64,000 nucleotides of DNA from Planctomycetota bacterium (GCA_016719295.1 JADKAF010000001.1:3844001-3908000), one strand, 5' to 3'; counted from the stretch's first letter, positions 16,677 through 26,906 are shown. A program made the numbers and translations. Notes: generated by a model not told the origin, from the sequence alone.

Positions 16677-19600
16677 TCATTTGCCGCTCATCCGCTCGAG
16701 CCGCTCCTTGTAGCGCGCGTAGAGCTGCGACTGGCGATCGGCGTCGAGATCGATCTCGACGCCATCGACGAAGACTCGCTCCACCCCGGCTGCGGGATCG
16801 AGCACGTGCCCGCTCGTTACCACGAGATCGGCCGCGCGGCCCACAGCGAGGCTGCCGAAGCGATCGGACTGACCCAGGATCTCGGCGGGATAGAGCGTGA
16901 TCGCGCGCACGGCCTCTTCCACCGGCAATCCATGGGCAGCGGCCGTCGCCGCGTGGAGGGCGAGATTGCGCTCGTTCGTCGGATCGGCGGTGCGGATCGC
17001 GAAGCGCACGCCCGCGCGATGAAGCAGCGCCGCATTCGCGAACGCCGCGTCGTAGGGATCGAAGCGCGTGGACGGCAGCGCCCACACCGGGCCGATCACG
17101 ACGGGCATGCGGTGCGCGGCGAGCGCTTCGGCGACCTTCCATGCCTCGCGCCCGCCGTAGATCACCGCGTCGAGCTTCTCGTCGACGGAGAACTTCAGCG
17201 CGTCGAGGATCGTCTGCGCGTCGTCCGCGTGGAGCGCGATGCGCCGCTCGCCGCGCGCGTAGGGCGCTAGAGCGTCGAGCCGGGCGTCGAACGCCCGCGC
17301 TTCTCCGCCGGCGGCAGCGAGATCCCTACGCCGCCCGTACTCGCGCGCCGCCGCGAAGAGGGCCTTCAGCTTCTTCACGGCCTCGCGCTCTTCTTCCTCC
17401 TCCTGCTCGAAGCTCAGAGTCGGAGGGATCCCTGCCGTGAGATGCGAGAGATCGTCGCACTTGCAGCCGCGGCCATGCGCATGATCGTGCGCGTGCTCGT
17501 CGAGCCCGCGCCGCCGGCCCTGCGCGCCGCCGGGGAAGCGCAGGTGCAGCAACGCGGGATCCTCGACGCGCATCTCTTCCCAGGTGTCGCCGAGCAGGCG
17601 CACGAGCGTCGAGCGACCGCGCAGCGGCCCGCCGCCCTGCGGGGCGACCTCACAGCGCGTGATGCCGTTGCGGCGCGTGACGCCGACGTGCGCGGAGTCC
17701 GCGTTGATCGAAGCCGCCGCGCGGAGGTCCGGCTGATCGCCGCCGATCTCGTTCACGTCGAGCGTGGCGTCGATGGAGCCGATCTCGTAGAGACCGACCA
17801 CGCTGCCCAGCGAGACGAGACCGGGCCAGACCTGCTTTCCGGCGAGGTCGATCACCTTGGCGCCGGCGGGGATCGCGAGATCGGCCGCACCGAGCCCCAC
17901 GATCGCACCGCCTTGGACCAGCAAGGTCCCGCGCTCGATCGATCCCGAGTGGACGGTGTGCAGCGTAGCACCGACGAAGGCGGTGATCGGCGCCTCCGGC
18001 GCGAGCTGCACTTCGATCTGCTCGAGCTCGATCTGGCGAACGCTCAGCGCCTCGGCATCGAGGCCGAAGGCGTCGCGCCGCGCGAACTCGAGCGCGCCGT
18101 CGACCATCGTCCACTGCACACGCGAAAGCCCGCTCAGCGGATCGCCGTTCAGCAGCACGAGATCGGCGTCCTTGCCGACCTCGATCGAACCCACGCGCTC
18201 GCCGATGCCGAGCTGCAGCGCCGGATGCAGCGTCACGAGGCGCAGCGCCGCAACGCGATCCATGTCCGCGTAGCGCACCGACTTCGCCGCCTCGACGTAG
18301 AGGCGCCGGATCATCTCGTCGCTGTCCGAGTTGATCGAGGCGAGCACGCCGGCCTGGTGCATCAGCGCCGCGCACTGCGGGATCGCGTCGTAGGCTTCGA
18401 CCTTGTACGCCCACCAGTCGGAGAACGCCGAGCCGGGCACCCCTGCGGCCGCCATCTCGTGCGCGACCTTGTAGCCCTCGAGCACGTGCTGGAGCGTCCC
18501 GATGCGGAAGCCGTGCTGCTCCGCCGCGCGGATCAGCATCAGGATCTCGTCGTGGCGGTAGCAATGCGAATGCACGGCGATACGCCCGCTCAAGATGTCG
18601 CGCAGCGCGTCGAGACGAAGGTCGCGACGCGGCGGCGCGGGATCTTCTCCGCGCGCGCGAGCGCTGCGATAGCGCTCCCACTCGCGCTCGTAGTCGGCCG
18701 CGCGCTCGAAGGCGCGCTGGATCACCGCTTCCACCCCGAGGCGCGTGGCGGGGAAGCGCTCTTTCGACGCCGAGCGCGCTTGCGTCGGGTTCTCGCCGAG
18801 CGCGAACTTCACGCCTTCGGGGGCGCCGGCGAAGCGCAGCTCGTGCGCCCGTCGCCCCCACTTCAGCTTCAGCACCGAGTCGCGTCCGCCGATCGTGTTG
18901 GCCGAGCCATGGAGCTGGCGGATCGTCGTGACGCCGCCGGCCAGCGCGCGGTAGATCGAGACGTCGTCGGGCTCGATCGTGTCGGCGATCGTGACCTCGG
19001 CGGTGATCGAGAGCGTGCCCTCGTTCACGCCGCGCTCGATGGCCATGTGCGAATGGCAGTCGACCACACCGGGCGCCAAGTGCATCCCCCTCGCATCGAC
19101 GATCTGCACCTCGACGCCGTTCGGCCAGGTGAGCTCCCCGACGCGCCCCACCGCGGCGATGCGTCCGTCGCGAACCAGCACCTCGCCGACGAACGCGGGC
19201 TCGACGGCCGTGTGCACGGTCGCGCCGCGGATCAGCGCGTTCGCTCCGAGCGCTGTCGCCGACTTGCGATCGGCGTCGGTCTCGATCGGATGCTCGAAGC
19301 GCTTCGCCTCGGCTTCCTTCGCGGCCGCGGCCGCTCGCGCACCCGCAGAGCCCGCGCGCAGCGCGGAGGGCTGCTCCGCGGCATCGCCGCCGGGCGTGCG
19401 GCTGCCGGTGAAGCGATCGCGCTGCTCACCGCCGGGTTGCACGAGCACGCTCTCGCCCTCGATCGCGTCGCCATCGCGCTTGCCGCTGAGCTTGACTTCC
19501 ATGCTCTGCCCGCCGAGAGCGAAGCTCGCGCGCAGCTCGAAGCCCTTCTCCGTGCTCTCACCGTTGATCGCGGTGTCGATCTCCCCCGCATCGGGAACGG

Positions 19601-21086
19601 AGGCGCGCAGCGTCCCGCTCAGCTTGCCCTCCGCGTCGACCTCGAGCTCGAGCTCGAACGCCTGGTCGCGCTCGACGAGGCGCGCGCTCCACCTCCCGGC
19701 GAGCTCGGTTCGATTCCCCGCCTCCTTCTCGCCGGTGCCGTCCTTCGCGCTCTTCTTCGCCACGGGCATCTCGTGCAGCTCGCCCTCGATGAGGAGCGAG
19801 CGGAGCACGGCACCGCTCTCGCAGGGATGCCCATCCCAGAGTGCCAGGTGCGCGGCATGGCCGATCTCGATCTGCCCGCCCTCTCGGCCGAGCCCGAGGA
19901 ACTCCGCCGCATCGCTGGTGAGCGCAAGGAGCGCCTGCTCCTTCGGGAAGCCCTGCTTCACGAGCCCGCGCACGCTCTCGAGCAGATCCTTCGCCTTGCG
20001 TCCGCGCGAGCCGAAGAGCACGCGCACGCCGGCGCGCTGCAGCGCGATCGCGCCGTCGCGCCCCTCTTCATAGAGGCGGCGCTTCTCTTGGCGAAGGGCG
20101 AGCGGCTCCCTGTAGTGCCACTCGCCGCGCAGCTTCTCCTCGACCTCGACCTTCACTTCGTCGCCCGCATCGAGATCGAGCACGACGACGCGCCCCTCCT
20201 GCGCGAGGCGGGAGGCGATCTCCTCGAGCCCGCGGCCGCCGGCGAGCGCGATGTCGAGCTGCTGCTCGGCGGCGAGCGCAAGCCAGCGCTCCGCGTCGGC
20301 GGCGCTCGCACACTCGCAGAGGATGCGCTGCGCGCGCGTGAGCAGCGGCTGCGCTGCAGCGAGGTCGACATCGAAGGGCGGGCGCGGACCGGCCCGGCCC
20401 GCGGCGCGGCGCTGCTCGAGCTCCTGCTGCCAACGCGCATCGAGGAAGAACTGGCGCCATTGCGCGTGATAGCCCATCAGCGTCGTGGGATAGCCTTCGC
20501 CGCTCGCTTGGAATGCCGCGTGCTGCAGCGCGTCGGCGCGCACCACGGCATCCCGAGCGGCGAGCTCGCGCGTCAGCACGACCGCGCTCGAGCCCGCGAG
20601 GAGCTGGCCGCTCGGCGAGCTCGACAGCAGCGCGAAGCCCGCTTCGCGCCGCGCCGCGCGTTCCTCAGGCGTGAGCGCGAGCGCGCTCGCGGCGCGGAAG
20701 CTCGGCTGCAGTCCTTTGCGATTCGCGCGGCGCATCTCGACCGGCGCGTCGGCGCCGGTGTTCACCGGCAGATCGCGGGTGACCTGCGGAGCGGGCGTGG
20801 CACAACCCGCGTGCGTCCAGACGTCGATCAGCGCGGGCGTCGCGAGGCGCCCTTCCCCTTCGGTGATCTCGTAGTGCGCGGGGATCTCCGCGTCGAACGC
20901 TTGGAGGGCGACGATGCGCCCTTGCTCGATGAGGATCGTTCGCGCCCCTTCGACACCGGGGAGCAAGACGTTGCGCAGCGCCCGCGGCTCCGGCGCCGGA
21001 GCTTGGGCCGCGAGCTGCGGCGTGGCGAGCGCGAGGAAGAGAGCGAGGAGCCGGGAGGAGCGGGAGGCAGCGCGCGGGATCGGCAT
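16677..21086 (-). CDS. Exported three-module amidohydrolase-family protein (about 1,470 aa)
   Basis: Secreted metal-dependent hydrolase; substrate unknown. Signal peptide from MPIPRAASRSSRLLALFL to LAAQ. Module 1 (about 35-430) has a degenerate metal motif (IDVWTHAG). A beta-rich linker (about 450-580; KLSGTLRASVPD, MEVKLSGKRDGD) follows. Module 2 (about 610-1000) has the full ligand set: GVVDCHSHMAIE, IAVHSHCYRHDE, GTLQHVLEGYK and SINSDSDEM. Module 3 (about 1010-1469) again lacks the HxH (VWPGLVSLGSVVG) but keeps TADPTNERNLALHAATAAAHG and GRAADLVV. It contains the loop DEHAHDHAHGRGCKCDD, a likely metal site. Single domains of this family are about 420 residues, so this is a fusion with one active and two degenerate copies. 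A start 11 codons upstream is possible. Confidence 0.85.
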   Translation of the reverse strand: MPIPRAASRSSRLLALFLALATPQLAAQAPAPEPRALRNVLLPGVEGARTILIEQGRIVALQAFDAEIPAHYEITEGEGRLATPALIDVWTHAGCATPAPQVTRDLPVNTGADAPVEMRRANRKGLQPSFRAASALALTPEERAARREAGFALLSSSPSGQLLAGSSAVVLTRELAARDAVVRADALQHAAFQASGEGYPTTLMGYHAQWRQFFLDARWQQELEQRRAAGRAGPRPPFDVDLAAAQPLLTRAQRILCECASAADAERWLALAAEQQLDIALAGGRGLEEIASRLAQEGRVVVLDLDAGDEVKVEVEEKLRGEWHYREPLALRQEKRRLYEEGRDGAIALQRAGVRVLFGSRGRKAKDLLESVRGLVKQGFPKEQALLALTSDAAEFLGLGREGGQIEIGHAAHLALWDGHPCESGAVLRSLLIEGELHEMPVAKKSAKDGTGEKEAGNRTELAGRWSARLVERDQAFELELEVDAEGKLSGTLRASVPDAGEIDTAINGESTEKGFELRASFALGGQSMEVKLSGKRDGDAIEGESVLVQPGGEQRDRFTGSRTPGGDAAEQPSALRAGSAGARAAAAAKEAEAKRFEHPIETDADRKSATALGANALIRGATVHTAVEPAFVGEVLVRDGRIAAVGRVGELTWPNGVEVQIVDARGMHLAPGVVDCHSHMAIERGVNEGTLSITAEVTIADTIEPDDVSIYRALAGGVTTIRQLHGSANTIGGRDSVLKLKWGRRAHELRFAGAPEGVKFALGENPTQARSASKERFPATRLGVEAVIQRAFERAADYEREWERYRSARARGEDPAPPRRDLRLDALRDILSGRIAVHSHCYRHDEILMLIRAAEQHGFRIGTLQHVLEGYKVAHEMAAAGVPGSAFSDWWAYKVEAYDAIPQCAALMHQAGVLASINSDSDEMIRRLYVEAAKSVRYADMDRVAALRLVTLHPALQLGIGERVGSIEVGKDADLVLLNGDPLSGLSRVQWTMVDGALEFARRDAFGLDAEALSVRQIELEQIEVQLAPEAPITAFVGATLHTVHSGSIERGTLLVQGGAIVGLGAADLAIPAGAKVIDLAGKQVWPGLVSLGSVVGLYEIGSIDATLDVNEIGGDQPDLRAAASINADSAHVGVTRRNGITRCEVAPQGGGPLRGRSTLVRLLGDTWEEMRVEDPALLHLRFPGGAQGRRRGLDEHAHDHAHGRGCKCDDLSHLTAGIPPTLSFEQEEEEEREAVKKLKALFAAAREYGRRRDLAAAGGEARAFDARLDALAPYARGERRIALHADDAQTILDALKFSVDEKLDAVIYGGREAWKVAEALAAHRMPVVIGPVWALPSTRFDPYDAAFANAALLHRAGVRFAIRTADPTNERNLALHAATAAAHGLPVEEAVRAITLYPAEILGQSDRFGSLAVGRAADLVVTSGHVLDPAAGVERVFVDGVEIDLDADRQSQLYARYKERLERMSGK

Positions 21087-21158
21087 GGGAGCGACGGGCT
21101 CTTCGGGCGGGCCGCGCATGTTGCCTTTCGCTCCGAGCGGCGTCCATCGCGACCGAGC

Positions 21159-23024
21159 TCAGCCTCCGATCACCACCTGCTCCGCATTGGAGAGCACGGC
21201 TCCCGTTGGTGTGACCACCAGCGCTTGGAGGGCGAAGGGCGCCGTGCGCGCGGGGACGGGAGGTACATCGAAGCGCAGCGAGAGCTCGCCGGCGGCGTCG
21301 AGCGCGCCGCTCAGCACGAGCACATGCAGCAGAGGTTCGAGGCTCCAGGCGCCGTAGGGAGTTCCGAGCGAGCCGCCGAGGGGCAGCCCTGCGAAGAAGG
21401 CGCAAGGAGCGAAGGGCGTCCCGGAGAGCACCGCGAAGTGCGCGCGGCTCGCGCGCAGATCGAGAGGCGGGCGACCCGCCGCGCCGGCTCTCAGCGCGCT
21501 GCCGTCGATGCGGAGCGTCGCGGCGCAGCTGCGCGCTTGCGAGCCCGGCGCGCTCGGCTCGGTCTGGCGATAGAACAGCAGGAGATCGTCGACCTCGTCG
21601 ATCCCGATCACGTCGAGATCGCCGTCGCGATCGTCATCGACGAGCACGGCGCAGGAGCCCGCCGACGAGGCCGGCAGGTCCTGCCTCGCCGCGAAGCTCC
21701 CGTTGCCGCTGTTGCGCCACAGCGTGTAGCTCGCGCCCGCGTAGGTAGACACCACGAGATCCAGATCGCCGTCGCCCTCGAGATCGCCGAGATCGACCGC
21801 GAGAGGAAAGGACCCGACGGGCACGCTCGTGACCAAGCCGATGTGCCCGCCGCCGCCGCCGCGGAGGATCGACGCTTGATTCGCTGCGGAATCGCAAGTC
21901 ACCGCATCGAAGTCGCCGTCGCCATCGAGATCGCCCAGCGCGATCGACCAAGGGCGCGCGCCCACGTTCGCCCAGGAGAGCGCCGTGAAGCTGCCTTGGC
22001 CGTCGTTCATGAGCGTCGCCACGGTGTTCGACGTGAAGTTCGCGACCCAGAGATCCGCCCAGCCGTCGCCATTCGCGTCGCCCGCGGCGATGGCCGTCTC
22101 GCCGAAGCCACCGCCGTCGATGAACTGCACCGGATCGAAGGTGCCGTCGCCGCGATTGCGATGGAGGCCCACGTTCGATGAGGAGCGATTGGCGGTGGCG
22201 ATGTCGAGATCGCCGTCGCCCTCGAGGTCGAGGACGCAGAGGCCGCGCGGCATGACTCCCGTGGGATAGGTCTGCGCCGGGCCGTAGCCACCGCTGCCAT
22301 TGCCCATCAGCACGCTGATCGAGTCGCCGAGGAGATCGCCGACGACGAGGTCGATCCGTCCGTCGCCGTTGAAGTCAGCGCCTTCGTTCGTGCTGGGTCG
22401 AGAGCCGCTCGGCATGCGATGCCGTGAGCTGCGCACATATCCTCCGCAGCCGTCGTTCCGCAGCACGCGCACGTCATCGCTCTGCTCGTTCACGGCGCTG
22501 AGGTCAGGAGCACCGTCGCCGTCGAGATCGGCCGCGAAGACGCCGTAGGTCTGAAGGAGGACTTCGCCCGGATCGCGCAGATGGATCGTCTGCGCGAGAC
22601 CAAAGCTACCGCTGCCCGGAGCGCTCGCGATCCAGAAGCCCGCCGCGAAGCCGCCGCGCAAGGCGAGCCCCGCTTGCGAGCGCACAGCGCCGGAGACCCG
22701 CACGCTGACCGACTCTCCGGGGAAGAACGCTCGCGACGGCATGAAGACGAGCGTCTGCGGATCCTCGAGACGCACCGTGCCGGACACCGGACCGCTCCAA
22801 CGCCCAGCGACGAAGACGCTCGCGGCGAGAGTTCGCGCGTCCAGCGGCTCGGTCGAACGCCAGCGGATCGAGGCCGCCGGGCTCGCGCTGCGCGAGTTGG
22901 CCGCTGGCTCGAGCAGCTGCAGGCGCGGCGCGAGCTGGGCAAAGGCCGGCGCCGCCGCCACGACGGCGGTGCAAGCGAGCCAACGGAGCAAGAAGAGCTC
23001 CGTGCGGCGCGTGGGGGGCGTCAT
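21159..23024 (-). CDS. Secreted FG-GAP/VCBS repeat protein
   Basis: Exported protein with an N-terminal signal peptide (ending near PAFAQ), a beta domain of about 100 residues resembling a bacterial Ig-like Big_5 unit (SARASxxLDxxT pattern; PGESVSVRVSGAVRS) and at least five FG-GAP/VCBS units with calcium-type loops DLDGDGAPDLSAV, DFNGDGRIDLVVG, DLEGDGDLDIATA, DANGDGWADLWVA and DLDGDGDFDAVT. These form a beta-propeller like the integrin alpha head. A C-terminal beta-rich domain of about 120 residues ends the protein. It is a close paralogue of the gene at 23265. Role unknown; extracellular binding is inferred from the fold. Confidence 0.85.
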   Translation of the reverse strand: MTPPTRRTELFLLRWLACTAVVAAAPAFAQLAPRLQLLEPAANSRSASPAASIRWRSTEPLDARTLAASVFVAGRWSGPVSGTVRLEDPQTLVFMPSRAFFPGESVSVRVSGAVRSQAGLALRGGFAAGFWIASAPGSGSFGLAQTIHLRDPGEVLLQTYGVFAADLDGDGAPDLSAVNEQSDDVRVLRNDGCGGYVRSSRHRMPSGSRPSTNEGADFNGDGRIDLVVGDLLGDSISVLMGNGSGGYGPAQTYPTGVMPRGLCVLDLEGDGDLDIATANRSSSNVGLHRNRGDGTFDPVQFIDGGGFGETAIAAGDANGDGWADLWVANFTSNTVATLMNDGQGSFTALSWANVGARPWSIALGDLDGDGDFDAVTCDSAANQASILRGGGGGHIGLVTSVPVGSFPLAVDLGDLEGDGDLDLVVSTYAGASYTLWRNSGNGSFAARQDLPASSAGSCAVLVDDDRDGDLDVIGIDEVDDLLLFYRQTEPSAPGSQARSCAATLRIDGSALRAGAAGRPPLDLRASRAHFAVLSGTPFAPCAFFAGLPLGGSLGTPYGAWSLEPLLHVLVLSGALDAAGELSLRFDVPPVPARTAPFALQALVVTPTGAVLSNAEQVVIGG

Positions 23025-23264
23025 CAGCGGAATCTCGGGACGGTGAGGCTACGACCGAGCGGCTCGGCGCGACGTCGGAGCGCTCCGAGCGGGGAGCGCG
23101 ATCCGCGCAAGCTGCAGTCGAAGGTGTGGGGCGAGACGGAGTAAGAACGCGCAAATCCTACGCCCGCGGCGCTGGCATCTGGGCGTGACGCTCTCTGGCG
23201 AGCGATCGCCTCCCATGCGAACGACGACCGCCGCACTGCGGCCCCGGCGAACGGTCGCGCGGCG

Positions 23265-25106
23265 TCAGCGCACGGTGGCCTGCTCGGGATTCGAGAGGAC
23301 GACCGAGCTCCCCTCGAGCACCAGAGCCTGCAACGCGATGCTCGCCGAGGATGCGGGGACCGCCGGCACCGGCACCGCGAGGCGGAGCTCGCCCGCAGCA
23401 TCGAGGACGCCGGAGTGGAGCATGAAGAGCGAGCCTGGATCGAGATGCCAGGAGCCGCCGAAGAGCGCGAGAGCGCTGCTGCTCGGGAAGCCTAGAACGA
23501 CCAGACAAGGTCGCGTCGGCGCGCCCGAGAGCTCCACGAAGTGCGTGCGCCCTCCGAGGAGCGCGAGCGCCTGGCTCGCACCGAAGCCGCTCTGCTGCGC
23601 GAACGCATCGAGCCGCAGCGTCGCGGCGCAGCTGCGCGCCTGCACGCCGGGCGCGTTCGGTCCGCTCTGGCGATAGAAGAAGAGGAGATCATCGACCTCG
23701 TCGATGCCGATGAGATCGACGTCGCCGTCGCGATCGTAATCGACGAGCGCGACGCAGGAGCCCGCGCTGGAGGCCGGGAGATCCTGACGGGAGGTGTAGG
23801 TGCCGTTCCCCGTGTTGCGCCACACGGTGAAGGTGCCGGCGCTGTAGTTCGAAGCGACGAGGTCCAAGTCGCCGTCGCCGTCGAGATCGCCGAGGTCGAT
23901 CGCGAGCGGGAAGCTCCCCGTCGCGACGCTGCTCACCGATCCCACGCCGCCTGCACCGTTGCCGCGGACGAGCGAAGCGCGATTCGCGCTCGAGTCGCAG
24001 GTCGCCGCATCGAGGTCGCCATCGCCATCGATGTCGCCGAGCGCGATCATCCAGGGGCGGGCGCCCACGGTCGCGAACGAAGACGCCGTGAACACCCCCG
24101 CGCCGTCGTTCAGCAGCACGGTGACGCGACTGGAGGTGAACGTCGCGACCCAGAGATCGGCCCAGCCATCGCCGTTCGCGTCGCCCGCGGCGATCGCCGT
24201 CTCGCCCGTCCCGCCACCATCGAAGAAGGTCGCGGGAGTGAGGAAGTTGCCATCGCCGCGATTGCGGTGCAGGGCCAAGTTCGAGCTCACGCGATTCGCG
24301 GTGACGACGTCGATGTCGCCATCGCCCTCGACGTCGAGCACGCAGAGCCCGCGCGTGCCCGTACCGCTGGGATAGGTCACCGCGGGCAGATAGCCGCCCG
24401 CGCCGTCCCCGCGGAGAATGCTCATCGAGTTCCCGGCGATGTTGCCGATGGCGAGATCGGTGATGCCGTCGCCGTCGAAGTCCGCGCCTTCGTTCGTGCT
24501 CGGGCGCGAGCCGTTGGGCAGGGCATGCGTGACGAACGGCGCGAAGCCGCCGCAGCCGTCGTTCCGCAGCACGCGCACGTCCTCGCTGGTCTCGTTCACC
24601 GCAGAGAGGTCCGGGGCGCCATCGCCATCGATGTCGCCGGCATAGATGCCGTAGATCTGGATCAATCCTTCGCCGCTGGCGCGCAGCGAGAGCGTGCGCT
24701 CCTGGGTGAAGCTGCCGCTGCCGCGCGCGCCGCCGATCGCGAAGCCGGAGCTGAAGCCACCGAGGAGCGGGAGCCCCGCCGTCGAGCGCAGCGCGCTCGA
24801 GACCATCACGGTCACCGCTTCACCGGCGAAGAAGGCGCGCGAGGGCTCGAAGACGATGAGCTGGGGATTCTCCAGGCGGCGCACTCCCGTCATGGCGCCG
24901 CTCCACCGACCCCAGACGCGCACGCTCGCATCGAGCGTCGCGGGATCGAGCGGCTCGCTGCTCGCGATCTCGAGGCGCGCAGCCGCGCTGGCGAGGATCG
25001 CGTTCGGCGTCGGCGAGAGGAGCTGCAGGCGCGGCGCGCTCTGCCCTGCCAGCGCACTGGCGAGGAGCACGGACAGCCAGAGCGCGGCGGCGGAGAGACG
25101 GATCAT
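23265..25106 (-). CDS. Secreted FG-GAP/VCBS repeat protein, paralogue of 21159-23024
   Basis: Same architecture as its neighbour, with clear residue-level similarity along the length: APRLQLLSPTPNA after the signal peptide, a Big_5-like domain (SEPLDPATLDASVRVWG), then calcium-type loops DIDGDGAPDLSAV, DFDGDGITDLAIG, DVEGDGDIDVVTA, DANGDGWADLWVA, DIDGDGDLDAAT, DLDGDGDLDLVAS and DYDRDGDVDLIG. ATG 25106 is chosen because MIRLSAAALWLSVLLA is the signal peptide; an upstream in-frame Met gives a leader without that character. The two paralogues are 240 bases apart on one strand, a tandem duplication. The 23025-23264 gap shows no gene. Confidence 0.85.
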   Translation of the reverse strand: MIRLSAAALWLSVLLASALAGQSAPRLQLLSPTPNAILASAAARLEIASSEPLDPATLDASVRVWGRWSGAMTGVRRLENPQLIVFEPSRAFFAGEAVTVMVSSALRSTAGLPLLGGFSSGFAIGGARGSGSFTQERTLSLRASGEGLIQIYGIYAGDIDGDGAPDLSAVNETSEDVRVLRNDGCGGFAPFVTHALPNGSRPSTNEGADFDGDGITDLAIGNIAGNSMSILRGDGAGGYLPAVTYPSGTGTRGLCVLDVEGDGDIDVVTANRVSSNLALHRNRGDGNFLTPATFFDGGGTGETAIAAGDANGDGWADLWVATFTSSRVTVLLNDGAGVFTASSFATVGARPWMIALGDIDGDGDLDAATCDSSANRASLVRGNGAGGVGSVSSVATGSFPLAIDLGDLDGDGDLDLVASNYSAGTFTVWRNTGNGTYTSRQDLPASSAGSCVALVDYDRDGDVDLIGIDEVDDLLFFYRQSGPNAPGVQARSCAATLRLDAFAQQSGFGASQALALLGGRTHFVELSGAPTRPCLVVLGFPSSSALALFGGSWHLDPGSLFMLHSGVLDAAGELRLAVPVPAVPASSASIALQALVLEGSSVVLSNPEQATVR

Positions 25107-25183
25107 GGCGGAGGCTCCGAGAGGCGGCGAGCGATACGCCGCGCCCTCGAAGGCCGGCATGGCTTTCTCGATTTGGCGGCGCT

Positions 25184-25627
25184 TCAGCGACCGAGAGGGA
25201 CGGCGACGGTGGTGCGGACGCGCGTCGTGCGCGCGCTCGGGAGCTGCAGGGTCACCGGAGCGCCGACGCCGAGGCTGGTCGTGAACGGGCGCAACCCTTC
25301 CAGGCTGGAGAGCGTCGGGCGCATCTCCAGGATCGCGGTGCGTGAGGAACGCAGCTCGCGCGCGCGCAGGGCGCCGTAGTGCTCGTACGCGGCGACGGCC
25401 TTTGCAGCGAAGCTCCGATCGCCCTCGCCGAGCCCGATGCGGATCAACGCGCAGAGCGCTTCGTAGCGCTGCTCCTCCGAGCGGCTCGCGAGCCGCACCG
25501 CCCAGCGATCGACGGCGCGGCGCAGCAGGCGCATCCGCTCGGCTTCACCGGCGGAGCTCTGCGCCACCGCCGCGCCCGCGGCGAACCAGGTGCAGAAGAG
25601 GAGGAGCGAATAGCGAAGCAAGCTCAT
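25184..25627 (-). CDS. Small exported protein, function unknown
   Basis: 147 residues with a clear signal peptide (MSLLRYSLLLFCTWFAAGAA, cleavage near AVAQ). The mature part has a helical segment (AERMRLLRRAVDRWAVRLAS, RYEALCALIRIGLGEGD) and a C-terminal beta-like tail. No family is recognised. The start at 25627 is set by the signal peptide; the frame is open further upstream, but only as a shadow of the MFS gene. It lies 37 bases after the MFS gene and 77 bases before the FG-GAP gene, so it may be co-transcribed with either. Confidence 0.7.
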   Translation of the reverse strand: MSLLRYSLLLFCTWFAAGAAVAQSSAGEAERMRLLRRAVDRWAVRLASRSEEQRYEALCALIRIGLGEGDRSFAAKAVAAYEHYGALRARELRSSRTAILEMRPTLSSLEGLRPFTTSLGVGAPVTLQLPSARTTRVRTTVAVPLGR

Positions 25628-25664
25628 CGCGCGAGACCGAGCAGCGGAAGGAGGTCGAGAGAGC

Positions 25665-26906
25665 TTACGCGAGCGGGCGCGTTCGCGCTTCCGCTCGAAT
25701 CCGCCGCGCCATGACGAGGAGCGCGAAGGCGGCCACGAAGCCGAGAGCCGCGAGGAACAGCGCCCAACCGAGCTCCCCTGTCTCTGCGAGGAGCAGGAGA
25801 CCGACCGGCGGCCCCACCACATTCGAGCAAGCCCAGGCCATCCAGTAGAGCCCCTGGTAGCGCCCGCGCGCCGACTCCGGCGCGAGCTCGGAGACCACGG
25901 CATTGCAGAGAGGAAAGATCGCCACTTCCCCGAGCGTCCAGCTCGCGAGCACGGCGACGTGCATCCACGCGGTGTCCGCCGTGGCGTGCAGCGCGAAGCC
26001 GCCGCAGAAGAGCAGCGCCGCGAGCGGGATCACGCGGTAGCGCCCCCACTGCTCGAGGCGCGGCACGAGCCAGGGCTGCACGAGCACGATCAAGAGCCCG
26101 TTCACCGCGGAGATCCGTCCGAAGGTCTCGAGGTCGATGCCGTCACCGCGCAGGAGCGGCCCCAGCGAGGTCGCGAACTGGATCATGACCAGCCCGATCG
26201 CGAACGCCGCGAGAAGCAGCGGCTGGAAGCGTCGATCGCGCAGCGCATCGAGGCTGCGGAACGCGGGCTGCGAGCCGCTCGAGAGCAGCTTCGGTCGCGT
26301 CTCCGGGAGGAAGAGCGCGAGCACGGCGGCGGCGAGCAGCATCGTCGCGGCATCGCCATAGAACAGCCAGGCGAAGCCCACGTGCTTCGCGCACCAGCCG
26401 GCGATCACGGGCGAGATCGCGAAGCCCAGGTTGTAGGCCCAGGTCAGATACGCGAAGGCCTGCGCACGCTGATGCGGCGCCGTGAGATCGGAGATCGTCG
26501 CCGCCACCGCGGGACGATAGAGCTCGGCGACCGAGCCGAGCACCAGCGCAAGCGCGGCGAAGAGCAGCGCGTCATGCGTGTGCACCAGGGCCAGCAAGAC
26601 CGCCGCCCCACCGCAGAGGCTGAGCACCATCGTGGCCTTCCGACCCCAGCGATCGGTGAGCTGACCGCCGACCACGCCAGCGACGACGCAGCCCAGGCCC
26701 CAGCCCATCAGGATGCGCGCGACCTCGGCGGTTCCGAAGCCCTCGTGCTCGCGGAGATAGATCGCGAGGAACGGCAGCACGAACGCGCCGAGGCGGTTCA
26801 CGAACATACCCGCGATCAGCAGCCAGAAGCTGCGCGGGAAGCTGCGGAACATTGCAGCGAAGTGCTTGGGCAGGAAAGGCAAGGCGGGGAGCTCGAGGGC
26901 GGACAT
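25665..26906 (-). CDS. Major facilitator superfamily transporter
   Basis: Inner-membrane secondary transporter of 413 residues with about 12 hydrophobic segments. The MFS loop 2-3 signature is visible (GGQLTDRWGRKATMVLSL), as is the TM5 region (YNLGFAISPVIAGW). The overall pattern resembles the MdtH/YfcJ-type drug or sugar-efflux branch; the substrate is not predictable. C-terminal helices end with a basic tail. Codon use is like its host neighbours. A GyrI-like gene lies upstream after a 170-base gap carrying a short direct repeat and a hairpin. Confidence 0.88.
   Translation of the reverse strand: MSALELPALPFLPKHFAAMFRSFPRSFWLLIAGMFVNRLGAFVLPFLAIYLREHEGFGTAEVARILMGWGLGCVVAGVVGGQLTDRWGRKATMVLSLCGGAAVLLALVHTHDALLFAALALVLGSVAELYRPAVAATISDLTAPHQRAQAFAYLTWAYNLGFAISPVIAGWCAKHVGFAWLFYGDAATMLLAAAVLALFLPETRPKLLSSGSQPAFRSLDALRDRRFQPLLLAAFAIGLVMIQFATSLGPLLRGDGIDLETFGRISAVNGLLIVLVQPWLVPRLEQWGRYRVIPLAALLFCGGFALHATADTAWMHVAVLASWTLGEVAIFPLCNAVVSELAPESARGRYQGLYWMAWACSNVVGPPVGLLLLAETGELGWALFLAALGFVAAFALLVMARRIRAEARTRPLA

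Noticed and set aside
17442..22181. Plus-strand open frame of 1,579 codons
   Set aside because: It runs opposite the amidohydrolase and FG-GAP genes, whose domains are certain. High GC3 keeps the opposite frame open; the product is Arg/Ala/His-rich with no family.
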